Positions 5,861-6,509 of a stretch of DNA of 6,509 nt are shown piece after piece. This stretch comes from Deltaproteobacteria bacterium RBG_16_44_11. GTDB lineage: Bacteria; Desulfobacterota; Syntrophia; Syntrophales; Smithellaceae. The position numbers and the translations under genes are program-made. Below the pieces are notes generated by a model, which saw only the letters and a program-made list of their open reading frames with translations, did no database searches and had not been told where the DNA came from. Numbering within the stretch: the stretch's first letter is position 1; each line of letters starts with the position of its first letter. The stretch spans positions 4,781-11,289 of the forward strand of contig MGQN01000023.1 in assembly GCA_001797845.1 (NCBI GenBank), given 5' to 3'.

Positions 5861-5884
5861 AAAAGCGTTCTGTGGCACGCTTTT
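5861..5884. terminator. Bidirectional terminator between the radical SAM and HNH genes
   Basis: A perfect 8-bp stem (AAAAGCGT at 5861-5868, ACGCTTTT at 5877-5884) with an 8-nt loop lies between the two convergent genes. T-runs at the 3' side on either strand are short (four T) but symmetrical. It overlaps the first two bases of the HNH stop codon. Confidence 0.55.
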
Positions 5885-6509
5885 ATGTGCAGCGCACGGT
5901 TGCTTTTTTGTGAAGCATTTTAATTTTGCTTTGCTTCTTAAGTCGTTCTTCAATAATTTTATGACATTTGTCATGCACAAGTTGCGCATGATCCAAGTCA
6001 TCTGTTCTGCCTCCAGCTGAATGAGGTATTACATGATGGGCGGAGGCTGTTTTAAATGTTAAAGGCTTCGTACATTCTGGACATATTCCTTGCTGTCGGA
6101 AAAACAAAATCCTTTTCTGTCCTACGTCATGCAATCTTTGTCTGTCTGCAATTATCATAGGATTGAGCCTTGCAAATTCGCTTAACATGATTTCAAGCCT
6201 GTTCCGAAGTGAATCCGAAGTAGTCATGATTTTTGATTCTTGCTTGTATTTTTTATAAGTCTCGAACTCTTCCTTGGTCATTCCTTTAGGAGGCTTGTCT
6301 TGATACATTGAGAACATATTAAGTTTCTGCATGAAAAGGCGAGCAAAGACGGCGTATTCATTTTGCAAATTTTCATTTCCCGCTCGTTTTTTGCGCAAAT
6401 AGGAGATCAAGAGATAAAACGATATTATGTCCCGAAACTTAAAAGCCCCGAGAAACATGTTTAGACTTCTCTCCATATAGTCTAAGTTCCCTTTGTAAAA
6501 AGTGAGTTT
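5883..6509 (-). CDS. HNH-type endonuclease, N-terminus beyond the window (partial)
   Basis: The C-terminal part ends in a zinc-type HNH nuclease domain. Numbering from the first in-window ATG (6476; 197 residues), the zinc ligands are C132, C135, H168 and C171, and the catalytic histidines H147-H148 in AHHVIPHSAGGRT and H172 in DKCHK. The middle Asn of HNH is replaced by H163 (LDHAQLV instead of LENxQLL), and H168 sits where Cys is usual. Residues before the domain are helical and basic, with no motif I recognise. From ATG 6476 the frame stays open to the window edge (KLTFYKGNLDY...), that ATG has only a distant AAGGG, and the upstream residues read as natural protein, so the true start probably lies outside. 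HNH domains of this kind follow several upstream domains (restriction DUF262-like proteins, intron-encoded proteins); which one applies here cannot be seen. Confidence 0.8.
   Translation of the reverse strand, partial: KLTFYKGNLDYMERSLNMFLGAFKFRDIISFYLLISYLRKKRAGNENLQNEYAVFARLFMQKLNMFSMYQDKPPKGMTKEEFETYKKYKQESKIMTTSDSLRNRLEIMLSEFARLNPMIIADRQRLHDVGQKRILFFRQQGICPECTKPLTFKTASAHHVIPHSAGGRTDDLDHAQLVHDKCHKIIEERLKKQSKIKMLHKKATVRCT

Noticed and set aside
5883..6509. Group II intron maturase C-terminus
   Set aside because: The HNH domain would fit, but no reverse-transcriptase or maturase motif and no intron RNA end structure is visible in the window.

Overview
The window looks like a piece of a moderate-GC Gram-negative anaerobe chromosome, perhaps of the Desulfobacterota (former Deltaproteobacteria) or a neighbouring phylum. 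The signs are a YedF-like TusA, a B12-type radical SAM protein, a LemA/TPM pair, and intergenic palindromic repeats ending in GTCATTCCG. This placement is an inference from gene content and repeat style; nothing in the window fixes the taxon.

Layout. Positions 1-417 (+): the last 54 codons of a gene that resembles the C-terminus of an ADP-dependent NAD(P)H-hydrate dehydratase, followed 33 nt later by a small TusA-family sulfur-carrier protein and a hairpin terminator. Positions 569-1459 (+): a NUDIX hydrolase of the NUDT19-like type, whose Nudix box is split by about 32 residues. A strong terminator at 1561-1590 separates it from the convergent minus-strand operon at 1616-3752. That operon, in transcription order, encodes a secreted or membrane-anchored TPM-domain (YgcG-like) protein, a nucleotidyltransferase-fold protein with one expected catalytic Asp replaced by Asn, and a LemA protein. 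Positions 3753-4230 are noncoding and hold two palindromic repeat elements, one of which folds into a neat cloverleaf. Positions 4231-5769 (+): a radical SAM protein with an apparent B12-binding-like N-terminus. Positions 5883 to the right edge (-): an HNH-type endonuclease whose reading frame runs out of the window, convergent with the radical SAM gene across a hairpin at 5861-5884.

How the genes fit together. LemA and TPM-domain proteins are often neighbours in bacteria and probably act together at the envelope; the nucleotidyltransferase gene sits between them with tight spacing and is probably co-transcribed. The NUDIX, radical SAM and HNH genes look like independent units, each bounded by terminators or repeats.

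I do not see a clearly new multi-gene system. The points most worth a second look are the TPM-nucleotidyltransferase-LemA gene order with its Asp-to-Asn change, the cloverleaf repeat with its partner element, and the HNH protein whose middle Asn is His.
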